From: Akebia trifoliata
Taxonomy: Eukaryota > Streptophyta > Magnoliopsida > Ranunculales > Lardizabalaceae
NCBI GenBank assembly: GCA_017979445.1
Contig: CM030715.1
Span: 13,851,660 to 13,915,659 of the forward strand
DNA: 64,000 nt
Direction: 5' to 3'
The translations under genes and the position numbers were made by a program. Positions 46,200-58,190 of the stretch are shown here, piece after piece. The stretch's first letter is position 1; each line of letters starts with the position of its first letter. The notes beneath the pieces are model-generated. The model ran no database searches, was not told the origin of the DNA, and was given only the letters and a program-made list of their open reading frames with translations.

Positions 46200-48435
46200 A
46201 GGGTTTTCTTAGACCATCCATGTTTTTTTATTGTTCGGTAGAGATATTCGATTATGCAAGCTGGAGTACCTGCAATAATGGTGGAAGCATTCGACATTAA
46301 TGACAAAGCAAACGATATTTACGAGTACAATTTCGGTCATCGTCCATGTCAGGTTCCCTCTTTGACTCTCTCTGAGTTTTTAATAGATAAAGCCCAAGAA
46401 TGTAAATTTTGATATTAGTTGGGATAGATTTGAGATCATATAAAACCACGACAACAGTTAAGGAACTAACATTGTGGTGTGGGTGTTGGTGTGCTTCGAA
46501 AATTTTCAAGGAAATCCTTTAAACATTCCAGCACTGTAATTTGGTGTATTGCTGAAGAGATTAATTGTTTTATAGGGGGGTGGGTCTATGTTTGCTTCTA
46601 TATCTGGTACTCTCTTATTGCTGCTCATATAAATTTTTGTTTCCAAGACTCCATTAATCCTTAGATATGTAAGTGGTGAAATTGTAAATGTGATCTTATT
46701 GGGTTTTTTTTTTTGTAAACCCCCAAAAAGCTACAAAGCACAAAGTCTCTACTCAACTGGGACCAGAAGTAGAGAAGACCCAAGATCTCCAGAAACCCAA
46801 CTTGGGAAGTACTTTCCTTATCCTGAAACACCCTTTTTATTTGTGATCTTATTGTGAGCATAGGGTAACATTCAAAGCCTGACTGCTGCTGAACTGGACA
46901 AATATAAGGCAGATGTGTGGCTCCTCTCTCCTCCATGCCAACCATACACACGACAAGGTCCATCCTCAAGTTTTGTATGTCCGTTTATTGAAAATTGGGT
47001 ATCCCATGATTTATAATTTATTTTTGTAATTTTGTTGCAGTCATGTTTGAAATTTTCTTTATAATAGGTCTCCAAAAGGATTCTGGTGATGCTCGGGCAT
47101 CCTCTTTTCTTAAAATTCTTCATCTTATTCCACTCATATCAAGACCTCCTGTCATGCTATTTGTGGAGAATGTTGTTGGGTTTGAGGTCAGTTTCTGTTT
47201 GAGATATTGTTTTATTTACTTAGGTGATTATTCTGACTGTATTGCTTTCTTTGTTCTTTATCTATTGCAGACATCGGATACTCATAAGCAAATGATTGAG
47301 ATTTTGGCACAAATTGGTTTCATTACGCAGGAATATATTTTGAGTCCATTACAGTTTGGTGTGCCGTATTCTAGACCCCGATACTTTTGCTTGGTAAGAG
47401 ACCTCTCTCTCTCTTTCATTGATGCTCTATTCAATTCTTTGTTACATTTTTTTATTCCCCAAAAATCTTTGTACATATTGAGTAAATTCTATGAAAATCA
47501 CTAAATTTAGCTTGCTTTTAATCTTCAACTGGGATAGATGTTTTACTTTTACTTTTTCTTATTGAATTTGAGATCGTTGGAGTTTTGTTTGAGATTTGAT
47601 CTAATGGACTATTTTATTTGTGGTCTGAAGCTTTTCTTAATGAATTTTTTACTAAGGATTGGCATCTCTTACTTGGAAAGAAAGTTCAAGGCATTGTTTT
47701 AGCCGAAAAAAATAAAATCAAGACCTTCTTAAACAACATAATCCAAGAAAATCCCAAAACCTAAACCTGACAATCTCCCATTGTTTATGTTTAATAGGCA
47801 ACTGGACTGTTGGAAAATTAAAATATGAGAGTTGAACATCAATTATGATGCATTTTTTGTTTCTTAGGAATAGATTTTTTTGGTTACTAAAATAATTAAA
47901 GAATAATAGAAATTATGATTTAGATTCGAGTTTAAATTGTTTTAGTATTATTTCTTTTTTATCAAATAAGAGGACGACAAAGTGCATCTACATTTTCCGT
48001 TTCTTGCACTTCATAGTGCAACTTAAAATTATTTACACTTGCAGGCAAAAAGGAAACCTTGCTCTTTTCAAAACCCACACATGAACAACCAACTGCTTTG
48101 GACTCCCGGGCCCTTGTTGGGACATGATGATGGTAGCGCATGGATGGATGAACTTGATCAGTCACACGAAAGATGGGACAAATGGCTCCCATCTTGTGAA
48201 CCAATAGAGAGCTTCCTTGAGTACAGTACTTCTAGCCATCAATCAGAGAGTGCTGAATCAGACTTTGGTTGTGAATCCAGTATTTCTACGATGGTTTCTG
48301 AAGATTTGGGGAAAAACGTTGAAGGAAATGGTTCTGCCAAGAGTTATCTAAACCAATATATAGTTCCGTTGAGCTTGATCGAAAGATGGGGAAGTGCCAT
48401 GGGTATCCTCTTTCTTGCTTCATGCTGACATCTCT

Positions 48436-48467
<32 letters not shown>

Positions 48468-49416
48468 TACACACACACATATTGAGGAACAAAATCCTTG
48501 AAAGTGACACAGATATTGTGTACCCTAATTCAAAGCGTTGCTGTTGTTTTACAAAAAGCTATTATCGGTACGTGAAGGGTACTGGCTCCCTTCTGGCATC
48601 AATCCAAGTAGGATTCTTAAATCTGATATGCAGTTTGTTGTATCTACTCATATAATTGTTGTTGCCTTTGCTATATTGCCCTACTTTTCTATATCTGATT
48701 TTGAGATAGAAGCCTGTTTTCTTCTAAATAATGATCAACAGCCAGTGAAGATGGGTAAAGTGTCTTCATTGAAAGATCTGGGCCTCAGATATTTTACACC
48801 TAGAGAGGTACAAGAGATACTGTAATTTTCATGAATTATTATTGTCCATATCCCTGAAAAAAATACTGATTTTTTTAATTTCCTATAATCTCCAGGTTGC
48901 TAATTTGCATTCTTTGCCGGAGGTTTTCCACTTTCCTGAGCACATAAGCCTTAAACAACGGTATGCTTTTATGTTTGATTATTTTAAATCATGGGATAGA
49001 TAGGAACCAACCTAATCCTTTTAGTGATCGTGCTTGTCTCCAAAATCACCCAACAATTTGTGAAAATTGCCTCCTCTGTTATTCTCTATTTTTTTGTATT
49101 TCATGTAATCTTCCCTTTCCTTTTTAATGTTTTCTTGTGTTTTTCATTGATTTGGCTGAGTTAAATATGAAAATTTGGCATGGTTTCTATGTTGAATTGT
49201 GTTCTATAGAACCTATTCAAACCCATGCAACTGATCTGAAACAATGAACCTTTGACATCTTTAAACTAATCCTCACTAAATTAGCCTCTTTGTTTAGTTG
49301 GCGAGTAAACTTCTCAGCTTTTATATGTCATTCATAGGTATGCTCTGTTAGGGAACAGTCTAAGCGTAGCCGTGGTCGCTCCCTTGCTCCGTTATCTTTT
49401 CACTGAACCATCATGA
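46021..49416 (+). CDS. DNMT2: DNMT2 (TRDMT1) tRNA cytosine-5 methyltransferase, ten exons
   Basis: Encodes 394 residues, close to the usual plant length (about 380-390). Exons: 46,021-46,095; 46,242-46,352; 46,864-46,957; 47,068-47,186; 47,271-47,393; 48,045-48,402; 48,513-48,607; 48,742-48,807; 48,896-48,960; 49,338-49,416; all introns GT...AG and the frame is kept throughout. Motif I is EFYSGIGAM (17-25; relatives usually have GIGGM), motif [13 protein letters not shown] with catalytic Cys87, motif VI ENV (127-129), motif [15 protein letters not shown] (162-172), the DNMT2-type CFT (305-307) before [12 protein letters not shown], and motif [20 protein letters not shown]. The variable target-recognition part is in the long exon 6. 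The family uses S-adenosylmethionine to methylate C38 of tRNA-Asp, despite its DNA-methyltransferase fold. Start is the first in-frame ATG. All catalytic motifs are intact, so it is probably functional. Confidence 0.95.
46128..46196 (+). repeat. (CT)n(AT)n microsatellite in DNMT2 intron 1
   Basis: About 16 CT units followed by about 18 AT units fill nearly half of the 146-bp intron 1. The pyrimidine run does not form the acceptor tract, which is 45 bp further on. Confidence 0.92.
46702..46841 (-). mobile_element. Short retroposon (SINE-like or truncated LINE) in DNMT2 intron 2
   Basis: A 140-bp insert flanked by a perfect 13-bp direct repeat TGTGATCTTATTG (46,689-46,701 and 46,842-46,854). 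Read on the minus strand it ends in a run of A next to the repeat, as expected for target-primed reverse transcription. The right repeat ends 9 bp before exon 3. The body is not a family I recognise. Confidence 0.85.
48432..48478 (+). repeat. (CT)n and (AC)n microsatellites in DNMT2 intron 6
   Basis: A CT run then an AC run separated by TT, within the 110-bp intron 6. Confidence 0.9.
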
Positions 49417-50633
49417 TTGTTAACTGGAGAGCTAATATTCACAAGCATTGGAAATTTATACAATCAATCTTTGTCTCTCTTTCTTTTGGGTAAGACAAGT
49501 ATATCATTACCCTTTGGGGCAAAGCAACAAGGTGGGAAGCTCAATCCAAACTCATTTGAGCACATTTTTATGATCTGTAAACTTATATTTCTACTGGTTT
49601 TAGCATCTTTAAATCTTTAATGCAAAAATATGAACAATAGGCGGTGCCAGATTGCCATGTTTTGTAGTATCTCATCCACTATCAGACTCTGTCACGCTCG
49701 ATGATTTCATGTTTGAAAAGAAGATATGACTCTAGATAGAATTGACCGATTGTGGTGATGATGGTAGCTATAGTTATGATGGGTCCAGTACAGTGGTGAA
49801 TCCATCAGTTTCCTGATGCCTTTATGTCCTGTTTCATATGATGAAGGTTCTGTTAAGTATGGCACACCCGACAGCATCCTTGATGGGACACTATTGGGTA
49901 GAGGGTTAAATATGTGAATATTGTGTTCTTGGAAACTTTTAGTTGAAAAATGGCTCAAAATTTTGATGGAGATAGCTCCTTGGTCAAAATTCAAGAATGG
50001 TGATCATCTTGCTTGGTGGTCTTTTGGATGGTATCCTTGATCACAATCTAATCCTGCCTACATTTGGGGTCGAGTGGAGGTCGCTCAATAGCATAGCTAT
50101 TATCTCGACAGTCTACAAGCCTAGTTTCTCCAAATAATGAAATAAGAAGCCCTAGGCTGCTCATATTGTATTTTAGATTGAGTGACGGTCCCAGGGCCAG
50201 GATCGATGCTGACTCTTTTTGTTCAAGTCAGCTCTGAAATGCAAGAGGATCCACTTTTATCGATTTGATCTAGAAACCAGGCCAACATGAGTTGATTTAG
50301 AATGGTGTGGTGGTCACAATTCATTTTGAAACTAGAAACTTTACTATACTGACAGGTAGTTGAACCCTGGAATTTAAAACACATTAGTTAATATACCCTC
50401 TTGGTATGTGCGCCAACCAAATAGATTTTGGTTTGTTATCCACATTTGAATTTCCAACGTCGTCATCGTCCCCACAGGACACCTAGGTCTGAAATTTCCT
50501 CCACTCCCTCAACTTCATACGAGTTCCACAGCAAAGATAAGTTCCTTTTCCTTTGTTTATCATTGTTATGTGTTTTTTAAGGGGAATAAACTGTAGAAAA
50601 TCAGGGTATGATTTGAATGTCGAACAGTTATGC
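49417..50633. other. DNMT2 3' flank, no gene recognised
   Basis: Probable 3' UTR near the left side, then unassigned sequence. No clear AATAAA was found close to the stop; AATAAA occurs at about 50,585. No open frame with a known family was seen. Confidence 0.4.
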
Positions 50634-50983
50634 TGTGTTAGGATTGAGAGAAATGGAGAGAAGAGAAGAGAAAATAAATGAGTTTCTCTCCATTTCTCTA
50701 GTTTGGATTGTTAAGTGGGGAAGAAAAGAGAAAAATTGGCGAAAAGAGGAGAGAAAATATGTGAGTATTCTTTTTCTCTGAAAGTGGAGAGAAATGGATA
50801 GAAACCATTTTCAAATATTTTATAATTCCAACTATACCCCTGCGATTTCTTTTAAGATATTTTAAAATTTCAAAGTTGTCTCAATTTCTTACCCATCAAT
50901 TCAAGCATGGTGGACAGAAATTGAGTTCTCTCTTCTCTTAATGGGATTCTCTTCTCTCCACTTCTCTCAATCCAAACAAAGTG
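50634..50983. mobile_element. MITE with ~30-bp purine-rich terminal inverted repeats
   Basis: The left end reads GTTAGGATTGAGAGAAATGG, the right end (reverse complement) TGTTTGGATTGAGAGAAGTGG, both continuing into AGAGAAGAGAA. It is about 350 bp long, non-coding, and its inside holds further GAGAGAAA copies. Superfamily and target duplication not fixed. Confidence 0.75.
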
Positions 50984-51522
50984 TCAGGTTTTCAACTTTA
51001 ATGCATAACTTATTTGCTTGTTCATAATCTTGAGAAATATTTGTAGAGTAATGATACCATCAAACTAGTTGATAATGCATTTAATATTGGGAAAAAATTG
51101 TTATTTTTGTAAGCATATGTCGACTTATCGTGGTTGACGTGTTTTGTTAGATGTCGACTGAATTCAGTCAATATATGTAAATGCGTATGTATATATGTAT
51201 ACCTCAATGTATTAAATATATGTATACCTCAAAAAGTTCTATCCAAATTAATCAATAATCATCAATCATCAATCATCAACGTTAAGAATGGGTCTCTTGC
51301 ATATGGCTACACTAAGATTGATCATCATTGTAAATCACACCATTTGAGCCAAATATGGTATTCCCATTCTTCTACAATCAAATATCGGTAGGTATTCCAT
51401 ATCTCCATAATTGGAGGCATTGGGGAAGTCATCCAACATAAATAGCTTCACAAAGTGGCGGTTGTTGACGAAATCAATTGCTATGACTTTCCAATCTTCA
51501 ATTTGGAAAGATGGGGATGCGA
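50984..51522. other. Intergenic, no feature recognised
   Basis: AT-rich with TGTCGACT-type words near 51,118 and 51,150 and ATCAATCATCA short repeats near 51,255. No gene was seen. Confidence 0.3.
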
Positions 51523-52180
51523 TGTAGGGTTGAACACACAAACCTAGAGTTTATGTTAAAAATCAAATTTTATGGTAAAATTTCAAGAATTAGGAGTAAT
51601 GAAGAATCTTTATGTCGAGCAAAACAAACTAGAAACTTCAATCTTAGTTTAAGATTGATGGAAATCAATTGCAAATACTAAATAAAAAATCAATATCGGA
51701 TTCTTATGCTTATAAAAACAGAGATAGAGGAGAAAAAGTCTTCTTTTTCTTTTATTAATCAATCTCCAAAAAAATTAATTGTTGAATTTGTTTATAGGAG
51801 CTCTTTATATAGATAATTCCCTTACAACAACTTAGAAACCTTCTAAAATACAAAAAAGTAAGTTTCTAATTTAATTATAACATATTACAAATCTTGTAAT
51901 CCTATTAGAACCTAATTGGGGGACCTAGAAACTAGGCAAAATAGAAATTTCCTAAACTTGAAATAAAAACTTATAAGGGCTATTTAAACAATTGAAAAAT
52001 AAAAACTCAATAAAAGAGAGAGTCCTAAGAGAATTGGGCCAAGTATTGTAGACTAGTTAGAGATTGGATCTAATTGACTCAATTCAACAAATTGAGTTGA
52101 CTTTGTTTTGACTGAGTCAATGTTTTTTATTTCTTCAACGCATCTGAACTTGATCATATGTACTGAAATAAGTGTCGACA
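51523..52180 (-). mobile_element. Probable 3' LTR of minus-strand chromovirus remnant
   Basis: Minus strand TGTCGACACTT...CCCTACA, with a TATATAAAG box (+ strand 51,803-51,811), directly downstream of an integrase C-terminal remnant. Ends inferred from TG/CA and position only. Confidence 0.5.
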
Positions 52181-52204
52181 AGTCTATCTGCATCATCCTC
52201 CCTA

Positions 52205-52432
52205 GGTTGGAGAGAATTTTCCCTCAAATTCACGTATCATCAGAAGGATTATCACCAAAATAGGGAGATAGGTACTTGATATTATAAACATTGGAAATGC
52301 ATAATGTGGCAGGTAGTTTGAGTTGGTAGGCATTAAAGTTGATCTTCTTTAGCACTTCTAAAGGCTCAGTCTTCTTAAAAAAAAGCTTTCCTCCAGAAGG
52401 CATCTTGTCTTTAGTTAGGATAACCCAAAAAA
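52205..52432 (-). pseudogene. Chromovirus integrase C-terminal fragment
   Basis: Minus strand reads ILTKDKMPSGGKLFFKKTEP then LEVLKKINFNAYQLKLPATL and ISNVYNIKYLSPYF, matching the -KERFP-G-YNKLK-KK-GP-KVLKKINDNAYV-LP- order at the integrase C-terminus of plant chromoviruses, and then a NLREN-type tail. About 75 residues; no upstream pol was recognised. Confidence 0.65.
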
Positions 52433-53039
52433 TTACCTAGTTTATAATGATTATAATAACATCTTATTATTCATTGAAAATCTACATGATTTGCAACTGT
52501 CTAGATGATTCCTCAAATATGTCATGATTATATTGTAGAAATATAAGTTTTTTATATTGAGTAACTCTTGTTATTCACCCCGCCCAATCACCAATTTCAA
52601 ATGTCCTTGAATTAAAGATTCATGAAGAGCATTTCTGGGAGATACTAGAAGAGGGAGATATTTGTCGTGATGTCGATCTAGAGTTTTGTTTAGTATGAGT
52701 GATAGTTGTTAGTTTGATGAGAGGTTTAATATCATCTTTTGGTTATAGTTGTATATATTTGTACTATAATTGTAGTTACTCTTTTTGATGTATATGTCAA
52801 TCAGGAAGAGTATATGATATACTGTACTTAGGATTTTGAATATATATATGATTCTCTCTTTTTGAGTTGATAGTATGTGCACTTTTATATACAATGTTTA
52901 GTCTCTTCCACTATTGTTATGATAGAATTGAATAGTTCTTAGGTTAGTTATATGTATCAAGTTTTTATATGAAGTTTTAATATCTCACTATCAAAATCTA
53001 TCATGAAATTATTGGGATCAATGATAGGTTTTGGGGGTG
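52433..53039. other. Unassigned AT-rich stretch
   Basis: TAT-rich DNA between two retroelement remnants. Nothing coding was recognised; it could be decayed retroelement sequence. Confidence 0.3.
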
Positions 53040-53659
53040 TAACAGAGCCAATGGTCTTTTGAGAGGAACTTTAAATTTCAATAATTTCAAATGCATGTTC
53101 TAGCTTCCTTTGAACCTTGAGGGTTTTCAAAAATACTATCAAGAAGAGATCCTTTAATTCATAGTTAGCCTTATCTTTTGGGGTTGAAATTGACCCGATT
53201 TGAGAATCTTACGAAAGAAATCTCCCTAATTTGAAAAGGGAAACAACTTTGGGGATACAACTGGACACAATCTGCAAAAAAAATTCCCCTAGTATGAGGG
53301 ACGAGACTATAGACTTCTCATTATGACTATGTCCATTGTTGTAAAAAATTCGAAATTCGTGATTCCCATAAGCGTAATAAAAAGTTATCCCTTAATTCAG
53401 GTGTTTGACGATTTCAAGTGGGGTTTGAAAAAAATTAGAACCAAATGTTTTCTTCCAAGATTGATCATAGAACTTAATCATTTTTCTCCTTCGGTACACT
53501 TTGAGATAGTGAACAATCCTTAGATTCTTTAAGGATGAGAGACCCGTGCTTTTTGAGTTTCTGCTTGGCTTAAGTTGCATTTTGACCTGAGTTGATAATT
53601 GGGTGCTCATCTGAGAATTGATGGAACCTTGACTCGGTCACTTGGAATCTAGTCCCTTT

Positions 53660-53820
53660 GAGTTTTGCCTAGATTGCCTTGTTGAATTTTTGATCTAACG
53701 AGTTTTGTTTCTGCTCTAGTTGTTGCTGAGATTGTCCTTTCAGGTTTTCAACCTCGCGAGCTTGTCCTAATTTTTGCCTAGGTCACATTTTCAGGTTTTC
53801 AACCTAACGTGTTTTTTTTT
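53660..53820 (-). repeat. Hairpin units of element D (65-bp family)
   Basis: Three minus-strand units with different paired stems: TAGGT/ACCTA, GAGGTTG/CAATCTC (one G-T pair) and TAGAT/ATCTA, around the same GAAAACCTGAAA-like middle as the array at 21,818-22,085. Confidence 0.75.
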
Positions 53821-54289
53821 TTCAAAATCTTGGAGTTACTACTTGGTAATGTTTCACTTCTTGCCCTGACCTTCTCACACAACACTTAAGAGGACTTTCA
53901 TAAGTGGGCTTGGGATAAGGCTCGAAAAGAAGGGATGTTTAAGGCTCAAAAACTATAATGTCCCTTGTATGGTATTTTATTTCAAAATCTGTGATATTTC
54001 TTTGAATTTTCTTCCCCAAGTCGATTTTTCCTCTTTTTCTTCTTTTCTTTTGAGAGGGATATATATTTTTATTTTTGATGTGGTTGGGCTTGAAGTAATT
54101 TCTCATGTTGCATACGTACCCTAGAGTTTTGAGATCAGACAAGATTGCAGTTTGAGTATATTCCCCCCTAGGTAGAGTAATCGAGCTGAGAAAGAAAAAT
54201 GCAATATCATTTTTTGCAAAAAAAGGTTGCAAAGGGCTAGTAATGAATATATTTTGGATAGGGTATTAGAGAAACAGTATCGACTAAAG

Positions 54290-55821
54290 ATGGCCTCTTC
54301 AGGTTAGTTGTTTTTGGTAGTTCCCTGATATCATGGTCTTGAAGTCTAACTGATTTTCTAGGCAATATTTTCTTGATGATGAAGGGACCTTCTCAGCTGG
54401 TTTTGAACTTTCCTCTAGAGTTAAAGACAAGTGCTCGATTCTCTTTGAGGATCAAATCCCCAACTTGTAGGATGCGAACTTTGACTTTCTTGTCAAGAGC
54501 ATTGGTGATTCTTATCTGATAAGCTTGCACATGATAAAAGAGCTCTAAGTCATTTTTCCTCAATTAGGTTTAGTTCTTCGTACCGATGACGAACCCAATC
54601 TACCTCTGACAACTGACTTTCCATCAAGATCTTGAGAGATTGGATTTCCATTTCAACTAGCAAGACTGCTTCCATGTCGTATACTAAAGATTACGAGGTA
54701 TCCCTTGTGAAAGATCGCATCGAGGTACGATATGCCCAAATTGCAAAGGATAACTTTTCTGACTAACCTTGGTGCAACTGACACATCTTCTTGATAATTG
54801 TCTTGAGATTCTTATTGGATGCTTCAATGGCCCCATTAGTCAAAAAACTGTAAAGAGAAGATTTTTGATACTTGATCTTGAACTTTGAACATAAAGTGAT
54901 AACTTCGGCTTTGAAATGCTTCCCGTAGTGACTAATAATATTTGCTTGGATGGACTTTACTACTCATGATGCAGTGAAAATAACTTCAACCCCCTCAGTA
55001 AAGTAGTCAATGTCTACTAGAATGTACTCATGCCCATTTGATGCTTTGGGTGTGAGCTTTCAATTTATATCAATTTCCCATATAGAAAACGACCAAGGTG
55101 AAGTCAAAGCAAATAGTAGAGATGGAGGCACATGTACTAGATTTGCATGCATCTGGCACTTATGGAAAGTTTTGATTAGGTGGTAATAGTCTATTCCCAT
55201 TGTTGGCCAATAATACCCCTGTTTGATGATTTTCTTGGCTAACATTTTTCCGCTCATTTGAGGTCCGCAATCCCTTAAATGCAACTCGATCATTAGCTGT
55301 TCTGCTTGATCTTCATTAACATATTATAAGTGGATTCTATCCTAAGACCTCTTGTATAAATTTCATATGCACAAGATGAATTGAGATGCAATTCTTTGCA
55401 AGGTTTGTCATTCTTTCTTTGATGCTTTTTATAGGAACTCTTGTCTTTCCAAGACTTTCTGAATGTCCATATACCATGGTTTGCTATTAGGGAGTTTAGT
55501 AGCAATGCCGATCTGATGGCAATAAGCTGGTTTGTTTTTTAACTTCAATAATAATGGACGTCAATTCCATACCCAGAAGTAAGTAGATAATTGATAAAAG
55601 GGTAGCCAAGGGATCATCAGCAAATCTATAATCCTTCCTTGACAAATGTTCGGATAGAATATCCTAGAACTTTCTCACTAAGTTTAATAAGTACTCATGA
55701 TATGGCTTTTGTTTCTCTCCTGATTTTTCCTCTCTTCTAATGATTCGTTTATAACTAATGACAAATTTTTGAATACTTCAATATCTGTGATACCCATAAT
55801 CAAAGTGGCTTTAAGACCAGC
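54290..55821 (-). pseudogene. Tat-like RNase H and integrase remnant of element D
   Basis: Minus strand. 55,821-55,720: RNase H piece AGLKATLIMGITDIEVFKN then LSLVIN. 55,290-55,080: integrase zinc-binding and linker, AKKIIKQGYYWPTMGIDYYH, FHKCQMHANLVHVPP, then FSIWEIDIN with the first catalytic Asp. 55,050-54,780: HEYILVDIDYFTEGVEVI and NGAIEASNKNLKTIIKKM with the catalytic Glu. 54,680-54,540: YDMEAVLLVEMEIQSLKIL and RHRYEELNLIEEK. The second Asp motif is lost (SHYGKHFK where SDNGS-F- is expected) and there are several stops, so it is inactive. Confidence 0.8.
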
Positions 55822-58170
55822 TGTAGACACCCCAATTTGAATAGGCCCATACTTTAAGGGGCCCAAAAATACTGATTTTACAACAAAGTTCATCAATGGG
55901 CCTCAAGGGCCCAAATCAGTGAAAAACGACATTTTGGTTGAACTGAGGCCCCTAAGACCTCCTATTGGTTTAGTGAACCCACCAAAGGGATTTGACCTAC
56001 CCTACACCTTCCCAACCTTCACCGTTCCACTTCTGAACCCAAAAATACCCGATTTTCAATAAAACTCGTCGACGGGCCTTAAAGGCCCAATTTGCCAACA
56101 CATGGCATTTTGATCAATCTAATGATTTGCAAAACCTCAAAAAAATTAAAAAATTAAAAAATGAGACTTAGAACACCTATTACTTCCTCTACCCTCACCG
56201 CTCCATATCCTAAACCGAAGATACCCCAAGCCCATCTACGACCCACCAACCTTCAACTCTCTAAAATCAGTCCTTCACCTTACCTCATAACCAAAACCTA
56301 ACTCCACATAACCCAAACCCCAAAAAATTCTCCAACACACCCAACCCTACCCTAAAACAAACCCCACCCAATCTCAAAATACTTTCAACCTTCCTAAAAC
56401 CCAAGTCCAATACCCTTAAGCCCAAATCCATATCCAATTCATTATCCAACCTACAACCCTAACCCATAAACCATCATCCACATCAAACCAATCACCATTT
56501 TATCATCAAAAGGTGACACATGTCATCATCCCCTCTCACCTCCCTCATCTAATCACCTACCCCCATCACTTTTCTTTAAACAACCCATCTAACCTCTCAC
56601 CTCTTTCCAAAAATCATCTCAACCCATACCCTACCCTACCTTAACCTATCACCCTTCTCTAATACGATCAACCACCCACATCATAACCCATATCTTCTAC
56701 ACTCTAACTAATCACCCTTCTTTAACACCATCAACCACCCACATCACAACCCATATCTTCTACACCCTAACCTATCACTTTCTCCTAAAACCTTCCACCA
56801 ACTTACATCATAACCCATACCTCCCATTATCATCACCAAACTAACACATATCTTTCTCTCTAATCAAACAACCACTAATTCTAATCAACATACCTCATTA
56901 CCTCACTCTCTCAGCACCTTTGTCACATGTTATCATCCCCTCAATTCTTCCAAAATTCGACAACCAACCTCTTACACAACCCATTACCTTAATCTAAACA
57001 CCTCACATCCTCAACCAACCTAACACTCAATCAAACACCTAACACTTTACATCCCCATTCTCTGCATCAACCATCACTCATCTCACCTAGCCAAACACTC
57101 TACCCAAATGGATTTGGGTAGGATTCAAACCATTTGGATCTAAACACTATTCATTTCCACTCAATACACAATTACCCTCCCTTTAACTCCAAATTTCATA
57201 CCCTCCACCCTAAAAACCCACGCCATTATCTATTCTCCCAATTCTTCACCCCATTATACCCCAAAATACCCTCCAAGCATTTATAAATACCCATCTCCTC
57301 TTCCCAAAATGGATTACTAATTCTCACTCACCAACTTTCTCTCCCCAAGTCTCACAACAAAAAAAATACTACATCTCAATTCTCTCATCAACTCTTCTTT
57401 ACTCTTTCAATTACAAAAAAAGGGGTGACATTTTCTTAAATCACTAAAGACTCAAGAAGACATAGAAGAAGAAGGAAAGAAGAAAAGAGAAGCTGGTGGG
57501 TTCAAAAGAAACCACTCCCCCTCTCCTCCTCTCTCTTCTATTATCCCCTCATCTCTTTATGTTATTTTATTTTTAAATGGACTTAGGATGAATGCTCCCC
57601 CCTTATCTCTGGTAGATTGGACTCTGGTTCGGTCGAAAGTATAAAGGTTGTAATCCCTTTTAAAATAAAATCGACTTTATCCCTAAATTGTTTTTGAGGC
57701 AACCGGAACTCGGATCCTTCTCAACTCATGAGAATGGGTTCGTAACCATAGCCAATACTTTTTTTTTTAAATCATGAGTGAGGCAAAGATTTATAAAGAT
57801 CATTTTCATCAATGGAATGATCCTATAATCAAGCCAAAAAAAAAATCCTTACTTAGGGTACATGTTGTTGACACGTGACACTTCATTTTATTTACGTTTT
57901 TTTTTTCCAAAAATTCGATCGAGTTGAGTTGAGGTTATTGCCACTTGGCGGGGAGAAAAGGGTGCCTAACCCCTTCATTTTTTCCAATCGAGCCACTTAC
58001 CCCGATCTCGAGGTGGATCAGTACCTTATCTATCGAGAATCACTACGTGCCAAAAATGACGTTTTTCTAAAATGGACATCGGGTGACCATTCACACCCAC
58101 TTACAATATGAATGGTGACGACTCCAATTCTTAGTAGACATGGTACTCGTAATCGAGGATCACCTATCTA
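55822..58170 (+). mobile_element. 5' LTR of Tat/Ogre-like element E
   Basis: TGTAGACACCCC... to a CTA end before the PBS, about 2.35 kb, related to the LTR of A. It shares the C-rich, G-poor U3 (56,270-57,400; few CG), a TATAAATA box at 57,282, the GGGTGCCTAACCCCTTC block (57,959) and an extra TGACGACTCC (58,116). It is inserted in the RNase H region of element D; the preceding bases are CCAGC. The partner LTR lies outside the window. Confidence 0.83.
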
Positions 58171-58172
58171 GC

Positions 58173-58190
58173 TGACGACTCCACTGGGGA
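58173..58190 (+). other. Primer binding site of element E
   Basis: TGACGACTCCACTGGGGA. Its A at position 3 is shared with the extra copy 57 bp upstream and with element C. Confidence 0.8.

Larger units (their letters stand above)
53040..55821 (-). mobile_element. Element D: minus-strand Tat/Ogre-like fragment
   Basis: On the minus strand it carries RNase H, integrase, the 65-bp hairpin units and the following 3' region, in the same order as element B. The part at 53,040-53,640 resembles 22,100-22,700 of B (for example the ACCCTC-TTGA and GAGGTTCAAA-GAA blocks). Its upstream side is cut by the LTR of element E. No 3' LTR of its own was found on the left. Confidence 0.75.

Noticed and set aside
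46118..46306. Minus-strand frame with a run of Tyr-Ile and Arg-Glu
   Set aside because: Translation of the CT/AT microsatellite in DNMT2 intron 1.
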